A stretch of DNA of 64,000 nt from Pseudomonas anatoliensis (GTDB lineage: Bacteria; Pseudomonadota; Gammaproteobacteria; Pseudomonadales; Pseudomonadaceae): contig NZ_JACVHC010000012.1 in assembly GCF_017976235.1 (NCBI RefSeq), positions 1 to 64,000 on the forward strand. The letters run 5' to 3'. The notes beneath the pieces were generated by a model. The model saw only the letters and a program-made list of their open reading frames with translations. It searched no databases and was not told the DNA's origin. Made by a program: the position numbers and the translations under genes. Positions 34,836-42,476 of this stretch are shown here, in pieces; position 1 is the first letter of the stretch, and each line of letters starts with the position of its first letter.

Positions 34836-36560
34836 TTAAAGAGTCTCGGATCCGGTCAGGCGCTTGATGGTGCTGCGCAGAATGGTGCTGTCGGGCTGAT
34901 CCTTGAGGAATTTGCCCCAGACTTGTTTGGCTTCACGCTGGTTGCCCTTGACCCACAATACTTCGCCCAGGTGTGCGGCGACTTCGTGGTCAGGGAAACG
35001 CTCCAGCGCCTGACGCAGATATTTCTCGGCGTCGTCCAGATTGCCCAAGCGGAAATTCACCCAGCCGAGGCTGTCGAGTACCGCCGGGTCTTCCGGGTTG
35101 ATCTGGTGTGCCTGCTCGATCAGCGTCTTGGCTTCAGCGTAGCGGGTCGTGCGATCGGACAGGGTGTAGCCCAAAGCGTTCAGCGCCATGGCGTTGTCCG
35201 GGTCGCGCTTGATGATCAGGCGCAGGTCTTTTTCCATCTGCGCCAGGTCGTTGCGTTTTTCCGCGAGCATGGCGCGGGTGTACAGCAGATTCAGATCGTC
35301 TGGATATTGCAGCAAGGCGTTTTGCAATACCTTCCAGGCCTTGTCGTCCTGTTTGTTGGCCGACAGGGTTTCCGACTCGATCAGATACAGCTGAATCGCG
35401 TAATCCGGTTGTTCATCGCGTTCGGCCGCCAGTTTGCTTTGGGCTTCGGCGGTCTTGCCGTTGTTCATCAGGATATCGGCCTGGCGCAGCTGTGCCGGCA
35501 GATAGTCGTTGCCCGGGCCGACCTGGGCGTACTCGATCAATGCGCCCTGCGGGTCGTTGCGTTCTTCGGCGATGCGCCCCAGGTTCAGGTGCGCCGAATC
35601 GACATGGCTTTCCCGAGCGATCAGGTCTTCCAGATAACCTTTGGCCTCATCCCAGGCTTTGGCTTCAAGGCAGACCAGCGCCAGCGAATAACGCAGTTCG
35701 TCGTCTTCCGGGTATTGCTGAACGAGGCTGGAGAACTCGGCCTTGGCGTCGTCCATCCGGTCCTGCTCGACCAGCATCCGCGCGTACGTCAGGCGCAGAC
35801 GTTTGTCGTCCGGATATTTCTTGATGCTTTTTTGCAGCAGTGGCAGGGCTTCGTCGCCACGGTTCAATAGCTGGAGCAGACGGGCGCGCAGCAGAATCGG
35901 GGCGATTTCGCCGTCTTCCGGCGGATTGTCTTCGAGCAGTGCCAGTGCCGCTTTGTTGTCGCCATCCTGTTGCAGGAGCAGGGCCTTGCCGAAAATCAGC
36001 TGACTGTTGTTCGGGTGACGCTGTAACAAGCGGTCAAAACTTTTCATCAGACCGTTGCGGGTTTCCTGATCGGTATCCGCCGCCGACAGCGCGAGGAAGT
36101 CGAAATGGGTGTCGCCCTTGCCTTGCAGGACTTTCTCCATATAGACCATCGAGTCGTCATAACGCCCGGCACGCGCCAGTTGCACGGCGGCGGCGCGTTG
36201 CGCTTCGAGATCGTCCGGCGCGTTTTTCGCCCAGATCAACGCGGTATCCAGCGCAGGCTGATCCGCACCGAGGTATTCGGCGATGCGGAACGCGCGCTCG
36301 GAGACGCCCGGATCCTGGGTGTTGATGGCCTGAGTCACGTAGTTATCGAGGGCAATGTCGAAACGATTGCGCTGGCCGGCGAGCTCGGCGCTCAGCAGGC
36401 TGAACACGGTTTCTTCACTGAACGAGCTGTAAACCTTGGGTTTTTCAGGCGCAGGGGTGGTGTCTTCAACCGGCGGCGTACCGTCCGGCGAAACGGGGGC
36501 CAAGGCCTGGCAGCCGCTGAGGAAGACAAAAGCGAGGAGCAACGCGGAGGATCTATTCAT
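34836..36560 (-). CDS. TPR-repeat lipoprotein
   Basis: A 574-residue protein with a lipoprotein signal (FLSGC, Cys at about residue 17) followed by tetratricopeptide repeats over most of the length, for example the AMALNALGYTLSDRTTRYAE and VLDSLGWVNFRLGNLDDAEK units near residues 465-520. TPR arrays bind other proteins. An equivalent gene precedes lolB in P. aeruginosa (PA4667 from memory). It is the first gene of the operon reaching ispE and is divergent from hemA. Confidence 0.92.
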   Translation of the reverse strand: MNRSSALLLAFVFLSGCQALAPVSPDGTPPVEDTTPAPEKPKVYSSFSEETVFSLLSAELAGQRNRFDIALDNYVTQAINTQDPGVSERAFRIAEYLGADQPALDTALIWAKNAPDDLEAQRAAAVQLARAGRYDDSMVYMEKVLQGKGDTHFDFLALSAADTDQETRNGLMKSFDRLLQRHPNNSQLIFGKALLLQQDGDNKAALALLEDNPPEDGEIAPILLRARLLQLLNRGDEALPLLQKSIKKYPDDKRLRLTYARMLVEQDRMDDAKAEFSSLVQQYPEDDELRYSLALVCLEAKAWDEAKGYLEDLIARESHVDSAHLNLGRIAEERNDPQGALIEYAQVGPGNDYLPAQLRQADILMNNGKTAEAQSKLAAERDEQPDYAIQLYLIESETLSANKQDDKAWKVLQNALLQYPDDLNLLYTRAMLAEKRNDLAQMEKDLRLIIKRDPDNAMALNALGYTLSDRTTRYAEAKTLIEQAHQINPEDPAVLDSLGWVNFRLGNLDDAEKYLRQALERFPDHEVAAHLGEVLWVKGNQREAKQVWGKFLKDQPDSTILRSTIKRLTGSETL

Positions 36561-36889
36561 ATAGGAAGAGGACGACTAACCTGCGGTCGGATCATCATGA
36601 CACAAGCCTTCAGCCAAACATAACCGGTGAGGCAATTTACGCTGATCCCCATACCCCAATGTGTCTACGTACCAATGTAGGAGCTGCCGAAGGCTGCGAT
36701 CTTTGGATTGTAAAAAACAGGATCAAAAGATCGCAGCCTTCGGCAGATCCTACAAGGGTGCGGTGTTGTGTGAACGAGAACGGCTCGCAGTTGTTGACTC
36801 ACTGATCAGGTCAATAGATATCCAATAGTTGTTCTGAATCTGACGAAGGTGGACAATTGCCGGCTTCACGTCACTATCAGCGACCTTGA
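36561..36889. other. Divergent promoter region of the TPR gene and hemA, with REPIN
   Basis: 329 bases that hold the promoters of two divergent operons and a REPIN at 36677-36754. No additional gene is seen. Confidence 0.6.
36677..36754. repeat. REPIN (GCCGAAGGCTGCGATC class)
   Basis: Inverted arms TGTAGGAGCTGCCGAAGGCT plus GCGATC, with a single-base difference in the right arm (CGGCAGATCCTACA). Confidence 0.9.
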
Positions 36890-38176
36890 ATGGCCTTCCT
36901 TGCACTCGGTATCAACCACAAGACTGCTTCAGTAGACGTCCGCGAGCGCGTGGCCTTTACCCCTGAGCAGCTGGTTGAGGCGTTGCAGCAGCTCTGCCGA
37001 CTTACCGACAGCCGCGAAGCTGCGATCCTCTCCACCTGCAATCGGAGTGAGCTCTATATAGAACAGGATCAGCTGTCGGCGGATATCGTGCTGCGCTGGC
37101 TGGCCGACTATCACCATTTAAGCCTCGAAGAGCTGCGTGCGAGTGCTTATGTGCATGAAGATGATGCGGCAGTTCGTCACATGATGCGCGTCGCCTCCGG
37201 GCTCGATTCGCTGGTGCTGGGCGAGCCGCAGATTCTTGGCCAGATGAAATCGGCCTACGCCGTGGCCCGCGAGGCCGGTACCATCGGGCCGCTGCTCGGG
37301 CGTCTGTTCCAGGCAACCTTCAATGCCGCCAAACAGGTGCGTACCGACACCGCCATCGGGGAAAACCCGGTGTCTGTGGCGTTTGCCGCGGTCAGTCTGG
37401 CGAAACAGATTTTCAGTGACCTGCAACGCAGCCAGGCTTTGCTGATCGGCGCCGGCGAGACCATCACCCTGGTCGCCCGCCATTTGCATGAGCTGGGGGT
37501 CAAGCGCATCGTTGTCGCCAACCGCACGCTGGAGCGCGCTAGCCTTCTGGCTGAGCAGTTCGGCGCCCACGCGGTGTTGCTGTCGGACATCCCGGCGGAG
37601 CTGGTGCGCAGCGATATCGTGATCAGTTCGACCGCCAGTCAGTTGCCGATTCTCGGTAAAGGCGCGGTCGAGAGCGCATTGAAGCTGCGCAAGCACAAAC
37701 CGATCTTCATGGTCGACATTGCCGTTCCCCGGGACATCGAACCGGAAGTCGGCGAACTGGACGACGTTTACCTCTATAGCGTCGACGATCTGCACGAAGT
37801 GGTCGCCGAAAACCTCAAGAGCCGCCAAGGTGCAGCACAAGCGGCCGAAGAGATGGTCTCGGTCGGTGCCGACGATTTCATGGTGCGCCTGCGTGAGCTG
37901 GCGGCGGTTGACGTGCTCAAGGCCTATCGTCAACAGAGCGAACGTCTGCGCGACGAGGAGCTGCAAAAAGCCCTGCGTCTGCTGGCCAACGGCGGCAACG
38001 CCGAAGATGTGCTGGGGCAACTGGCCCGTGGCCTGACCAATAAACTGTTGCACGCGCCCAGCGTGCAACTGAAAAAGCTTTCTGCCGAAGGCCGCCTCGA
38101 TGCGCTGGCCATGGCTCAGGAACTCTTTGCCCTCGAGGGCTCACCGGATAGCTTTTCGGATAAAAAACCGCAATGA
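36890..38176 (+). CDS. hemA: Glutamyl-tRNA reductase
   Basis: A 428-residue enzyme that reduces glutamyl-tRNA to glutamate-1-semialdehyde, the first committed step of C5 tetrapyrrole synthesis. The N terminus LALGINHKTASVDVRERV and the catalytic Cys in ILSTCNRSELY (about residue 50) are present. So are the NADPH-binding segment (LIGAGETITLVARHL) and a C-terminal helical dimerisation region. It heads an operon with prfA, prmC, moeB and murI, overlapping prfA by 4 bases. Confidence 0.98.
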   Translation: MAFLALGINHKTASVDVRERVAFTPEQLVEALQQLCRLTDSREAAILSTCNRSELYIEQDQLSADIVLRWLADYHHLSLEELRASAYVHEDDAAVRHMMRVASGLDSLVLGEPQILGQMKSAYAVAREAGTIGPLLGRLFQATFNAAKQVRTDTAIGENPVSVAFAAVSLAKQIFSDLQRSQALLIGAGETITLVARHLHELGVKRIVVANRTLERASLLAEQFGAHAVLLSDIPAELVRSDIVISSTASQLPILGKGAVESALKLRKHKPIFMVDIAVPRDIEPEVGELDDVYLYSVDDLHEVVAENLKSRQGAAQAAEEMVSVGADDFMVRLRELAAVDVLKAYRQQSERLRDEELQKALRLLANGGNAEDVLGQLARGLTNKLLHAPSVQLKKLSAEGRLDALAMAQELFALEGSPDSFSDKKPQ

Positions 38177-39255
38177 AAGCGTCACTGCTCAATAAGCTGG
38201 ACATCCTCCAGGACCGTTTCGAGGAACTGACCGCGCTGCTCGGCGACGGCGAAGTCATTTCCGATCAGACCAAATTCCGCGCCTATTCCAAGGAATATGC
38301 CGAGCTCGAGCCGGTCGTACACGCCTATGAAAAGCTGCTCGGCGTACAAGGCGATCTTGAAGGCGCGCAGGCGCTGCTCAAGGACAGCGACCCGGACATG
38401 CGTGAAATGGCTGTGGAAGAAGTCCGTGAAGCCAAAGAAATGCTGATCACGCTGGAAGGCGATCTGCAACGCATGTTGCTGCCCAAGGATCCCAACGACG
38501 GGCGTAACGTGTTCCTCGAAATTCGCGCCGGCACCGGCGGCGACGAGGCGGCGATCTTCTCCGGCGATTTGTTCCGCATGTACTCGCGTTACGCCGAGCG
38601 ACGTGGCTGGCGTGTCGAGATCCTGTCGGAAAACGAAGGCGAACACGGTGGCTATAAAGAGGTCATCGCACGCATTGAAGGCGACAACGTTTACGGCAAG
38701 CTGAAATTCGAGTCCGGCGCGCACCGCGTACAGCGTGTACCCGCCACCGAATCTCAGGGTCGTATCCACACCTCGGCCTGCACCGTGGCGGTGTTGCCCG
38801 AGCCGGACGAGCGCGAAGCCATCGAGATCAACCCGGCGGATTTGCGCGTCGACACGTTCCGTTCTTCCGGGGCCGGTGGTCAGCACGTCAACACGACCGA
38901 CTCGGCGATCCGCATCACGCACATTCCGACCGGCACCGTCGTCGAGTGTCAGGAAGAGCGTTCCCAGCACAAGAACCGTGCACGGGCGATGGCGTGGTTG
39001 TCGGCCAAACTCAACGATCAGCAAACCGCCGCGGCGGCCAATGCAATCGCCAGCGAGCGTAAATTGCTCGTCGGTTCCGGTGATCGTTCCGAGCGCATTC
39101 GCACCTACAACTTTGCTCAGGGCCGGGTGACCGACCATCGCGTCAACCTGACTCTATATTCGCTTGATGAAATTCTCGCCGGTGGCGTGGAGGCGGTAAT
39201 CGAGCCGCTGCTGGCCGAATACCAGGCCGACCAACTCGCGGCGATAGGTGAATAA
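38173..39255 (+). CDS. prfA: Peptide chain release factor 1
   Basis: A 360-residue release factor recognising UAA and UAG. The GGQ catalytic loop is seen in RSSGAGGQHVNTTDSAIR (about residues 230-245). The anticodon-like PxT-type tripeptide is expected in the VPATESQGRIHTSACTVAV region. It overlaps hemA by 4 bases and abuts prmC, whose product methylates the GGQ glutamine. Confidence 0.98.
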   Translation: MKASLLNKLDILQDRFEELTALLGDGEVISDQTKFRAYSKEYAELEPVVHAYEKLLGVQGDLEGAQALLKDSDPDMREMAVEEVREAKEMLITLEGDLQRMLLPKDPNDGRNVFLEIRAGTGGDEAAIFSGDLFRMYSRYAERRGWRVEILSENEGEHGGYKEVIARIEGDNVYGKLKFESGAHRVQRVPATESQGRIHTSACTVAVLPEPDEREAIEINPADLRVDTFRSSGAGGQHVNTTDSAIRITHIPTGTVVECQEERSQHKNRARAMAWLSAKLNDQQTAAAANAIASERKLLVGSGDRSERIRTYNFAQGRVTDHRVNLTLYSLDEILAGGVEAVIEPLLAEYQADQLAAIGE

Positions 39256-40086
39256 ATGACCATCATTGCCAGCCTGTTGCGCGCCGCCGACCTGCCGGAT
39301 TCACCGACCGCACGTCTGGACGCCGAATTGCTTCTGGCCGCGGCGCTGGGCAAATCGCGCAGCTTTCTGCACACCTGGCCCGAACGCATCGTGCCGACTG
39401 AAGCCGCGCTGAAGTTCGCCGAGTACCTGCAACGCCGCCGCGGGGGCGAGCCGGTGGCCTACATTCTCGGCCAGCAGGGTTTCTGGAAACTTGATCTGGA
39501 AGTCGCACCGCACACGCTGATTCCGCGCCCGGACACTGAGTTGTTGGTGGAGGCAGCGCTGGAATTGCTGCCGGCGACTCCGGCCAAAGTACTCGACCTC
39601 GGCACTGGCAGCGGCGCGATTGCCTTGGCCCTGGCCAGCGAGCGTCCGGCGTGGCAGGTCACGGCTGTGGATCGTGTGCTCGAAGCCGTGGCGCTGGCCG
39701 AGCGTAATCGCCAACGCCTGCATTTGAACAACGCCAAGGTGCTGAGCAGTCATTGGTTCAGTGCTCTTGAAGGTCAGCGTTTTCAGCTGATCATCAGCAA
39801 CCCGCCGTACATTGCCGCGACCGATCCGCATCTGATCGAAGGCGATGTGCGTTTCGAACCCGCCAGTGCCTTGGTGGCCGGTGAGGACGGGCTCGACGAT
39901 CTGCGTCTGATCGTCGCCCAGGCCCCGGCGCATCTGGAGGCCGGTGGCTGGCTGATGCTCGAACACGGCTATGATCAAGCCGAAGCCGTGCGCGATCTGC
40001 TGCTCGGTCGCGGTTTCGAAGAAGTCCACAGCCGCACCGATCTGGGCGGCCATCAACGCATCAGCCTGGGGCGCCTGCCGTGCTGA
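39256..40086 (+). CDS. prmC: Release factor glutamine methyltransferase
   Basis: A 276-residue SAM-dependent methyltransferase acting on the glutamine of the GGQ motif of release factors. SAM is bound by VLDLGTGSGAIALALA (about residue 113), and the NPPY motif in ISNPPYIAATDPHL holds the glutamine. It begins immediately after the prfA stop codon. The last bases overlap the moeB start. Confidence 0.97.
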   Translation: MTIIASLLRAADLPDSPTARLDAELLLAAALGKSRSFLHTWPERIVPTEAALKFAEYLQRRRGGEPVAYILGQQGFWKLDLEVAPHTLIPRPDTELLVEAALELLPATPAKVLDLGTGSGAIALALASERPAWQVTAVDRVLEAVALAERNRQRLHLNNAKVLSSHWFSALEGQRFQLIISNPPYIAATDPHLIEGDVRFEPASALVAGEDGLDDLRLIVAQAPAHLEAGGWLMLEHGYDQAEAVRDLLLGRGFEEVHSRTDLGGHQRISLGRLPC

Positions 40087-40835
40087 ACGATCAGGAATTG
40101 CTGCGCTACAGCCGGCAGATTCTGCTGCAACACATCGACATCGACGGCCAGTTGAAGCTCAAGGACAGTCGCGTCCTGATTGTCGGCCTCGGTGGTCTCG
40201 GCGCACCGGTTGCCTTGTATCTGGCAGCGGCGGGTGTCGGTGAACTGCATCTGGCGGACTTCGACACGGTCGATCTGACCAACCTGCAGCGCCAGATCAT
40301 CCACGACACCGACAGCGTCGGCATGAGCAAAGTCGACTCGGCGCTCAAGCGTCTGGGCGCGATCAATCCTGAGATTCAACTGATCGCCCATCGTCAGGCG
40401 CTGGACGAGGATTCCCTCGCCGCAGCCGTTTCTGCGGTGGACCTGGTGCTCGACTGTTCGGATAATTTTTCTACTCGTGAAGCCGTCAACGCCGCGTGTG
40501 TGGCGGCGCGCAAACCGTTGGTCAGCGGCGCGGCGATTCGCCTCGAAGGGCAACTTTCCGTGTTCGACCCGCGTCGCGCCGAGAGCCCGTGCTACCACTG
40601 TTTATACGGGCACGGCAGCGAAGCCGAACTGACCTGCAGCGAGGCTGGCGTGGTCGGGCCGCTGGTGGGCTTGGTCGGCAGTCTTCAGGCGCTTGAGGCG
40701 TTGAAGGTGCTGGTCGGTTTTGGTGAACCGCTGGTGGGCCGCTTGCTGTTGATCGATGCGCTAGGTTCGCGCTTTCGTGAATTGCGCGTCAAACGCGATC
40801 CGGGTTGCAGCGTCTGTGGGTCACAGCATGCGTGA
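40080..40835 (+). CDS. moeB: Molybdopterin-synthase adenylyltransferase MoeB
   Basis: A 251-residue E1-like enzyme that adenylates the MoaD C terminus during molybdopterin synthesis. The nucleotide-binding VGLGGLGAPVALYLAAAGVG (about residues 35-55), the region DFDTVDLTNLQRQIIH and two zinc CxxC pairs (CYHC and CSVC) are visible. The start is a GTG at 40080 inside the end of prmC. It overlaps murI by 8 bases. Confidence 0.95.
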   Translation: MLNDQELLRYSRQILLQHIDIDGQLKLKDSRVLIVGLGGLGAPVALYLAAAGVGELHLADFDTVDLTNLQRQIIHDTDSVGMSKVDSALKRLGAINPEIQLIAHRQALDEDSLAAAVSAVDLVLDCSDNFSTREAVNAACVAARKPLVSGAAIRLEGQLSVFDPRRAESPCYHCLYGHGSEAELTCSEAGVVGPLVGLVGSLQALEALKVLVGFGEPLVGRLLLIDALGSRFRELRVKRDPGCSVCGSQHA

Positions 40836-41619
40836 GGCGCCGATCGGCGTGTTCGATTCCGGTGTCGGCGGTTTGTCGGTACTGGCTGAAATTCAGCGCT
40901 TGTTGCCCAATGAGTCGTTGCTGTACTTCGCCGATTGCGGGCACATTCCGTATGGCGAGAAAACCCCGGAATTCATCCGTCAGCGTTGCAATGTGATGGC
41001 CGGTTTTTTCCGCGAACAGGGCGCCAAGGCGTTGGTGGTCGCTTGTAATACCGCGACGGTGGCGGCTGTTGCCGATCTGCGCCGCGACTTTCCCGACTGG
41101 CCGATTGTCGGCATGGAGCCTGCCGTCAAACCGGCCGCTGCCGCTACCCGCAGCGGTGTGGTCGGTGTGCTTGCCACTACGGGCACCTTGCAGAGTGCCA
41201 AGTTCGCAGCCTTGCTCGACCGCTTCGCCACCGATGTGCGCGTGATCACCCAACCGTGCCCCGGTCTGGTTGACTTGATTGAAAGCGGCGATCTGCACAG
41301 TGCCGAGTTGCGCACCTTGCTGCAAAGTTATGTCGATCCACTGCTGGCCAACGGTTGCGACACGATCATCCTCGGCTGCACCCACTATCCCTTCCTCAAG
41401 CCAATGCTCAGCTCGATGATCCCCCAGAACATCAGCCTGATCGATACCGGCGCCGCCGTGGCGCGGCAACTTCAGCGCCTTCTCGCAGAGCGCGATCTGC
41501 TCGCTGCGGGACCGGACCGTTCGGTCAGATTCTGGACGACCGCCGAGCCGCAGCACTTGCGCAACATTCTGCCCCTGTTGGGGCAAACGCCGGGCGAAGT
41601 GCAAAAATTCAGTTTGTAA
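40828..41619 (+). CDS. murI: Glutamate racemase
   Basis: A 263-residue racemase that supplies D-glutamate for peptidoglycan. Both catalytic cysteines are present, in VVACNTATVAAV (about residue 74) and LGCTHYPFLKP (about residue 185), with the N-terminal IGVFDSGVGGLSVL. The ATG at 40828 overlaps the moeB stop region; upstream in-frame codons at 40777 fall inside moeB and lack the conserved start. It is the last gene of the hemA operon. Confidence 0.97.
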   Translation: MREAPIGVFDSGVGGLSVLAEIQRLLPNESLLYFADCGHIPYGEKTPEFIRQRCNVMAGFFREQGAKALVVACNTATVAAVADLRRDFPDWPIVGMEPAVKPAAAATRSGVVGVLATTGTLQSAKFAALLDRFATDVRVITQPCPGLVDLIESGDLHSAELRTLLQSYVDPLLANGCDTIILGCTHYPFLKPMLSSMIPQNISLIDTGAAVARQLQRLLAERDLLAAGPDRSVRFWTTAEPQHLRNILPLLGQTPGEVQKFSL

Positions 41620-41731
41620 AAAAAATGTGAAATAACTGAAAAATCAGCTGAACTTCTGATCAAGCGCTGACTTCTATAGCGATGAGTTATCCAGAAAACC
41701 GAACGATCGTTCCGTAAAAGGAAGTTTCAAA

Positions 41732-42250
41732 GTGAAGCGACTATTCTGCTTGGCCGCGATTGCGGCCGCATTGATGGGGCAAAGTATTACCGCACAAGCT
41801 GCCGGCGTTGAATTCGCCGTTGGCGCTACCAGCGATTCGACCATGACGTATCGCCTGGGGATGAATTTCGACTGGGACAAGAGCTGGCTGCAGAGCGACG
41901 TCGGTCGCCTGACCGGTTACTGGAGCGGTGCTTACACCTATTGGGACGGTGACAAGACCTCCAGCAACAACAGCCTGTCGTTCTCGCCAGTGTTCGTTTA
42001 CGAATTTGCCGGTGAGTCGGTGAAGCCGTACGTTGAAGCGGGGATTGGTGTGGCGGCGTTCTCTAATACCAAGTACGAATCCAACAACCTCGGCGGTTCC
42101 TTCCAGTTCGAAGACCGTTTGGGTTTTGGCCTGCGTTTCAATGGCGGGCATGAAGTCGGGATTCGTGCGACGCACTATTCCAACGCGGGCCTTTCCAGCG
42201 ACAACGACGGTGTAGAAAGCTACGCACTGCATTACACGATGCCGTTGTAA
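41732..42250 (+). CDS. pagL: Lipid A 3-O-deacylase PagL
   Basis: A 172-residue outer-membrane protein: signal peptide cleaved near AQAAG (residue 23), then eight alternating beta strands ending in an aromatic-rich C terminus. The catalytic His-Ser pair and Glu are in RATHYSNAGLSSDNDGVESY near the end. PagL removes the 3-O acyl chain from lipid A. The start is a GTG at 41732 with AAAAGGAAG upstream. It lies directly after the hemA operon. Confidence 0.92.
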   Translation: MKRLFCLAAIAAALMGQSITAQAAGVEFAVGATSDSTMTYRLGMNFDWDKSWLQSDVGRLTGYWSGAYTYWDGDKTSSNNSLSFSPVFVYEFAGESVKPYVEAGIGVAAFSNTKYESNNLGGSFQFEDRLGFGLRFNGGHEVGIRATHYSNAGLSSDNDGVESYALHYTMPL

Positions 42251-42280
42251 GAACTACGTTTCAACAGCCTGCATGAAACC

Positions 42281-42363
42281 CTGTGGGAGCGAGCTTGCTC
42301 GCGAAAGCGGATGATCAGTCAATATTGTTGTTGGCTGACACACCGCATTCGCGAGCAAGCCCG
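42281..42363. repeat. Decayed REPIN (GAGCTTGCTCGCG class)
   Basis: The left arm CTGTGGGAGCGAGCTTGCTC plus GCG is intact. The right arm starts correctly (CGCATTCGCGAGCAAGC) and then turns into CCGCATACAG instead of the expected TCGCTCCCACAG, so the element is broken at the border of the LRR gene region. Confidence 0.85.
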
Positions 42364-42476
42364 CATACAGTTAGCCGTCTGTGCTTTAAACCTGGCAGAT
42401 GATTCGATTTGCCATCCGTTTCGGCACCCTGGCAGACCAGGGCTTCCCTATTCAGACCTTGTAACCATTCACTCGA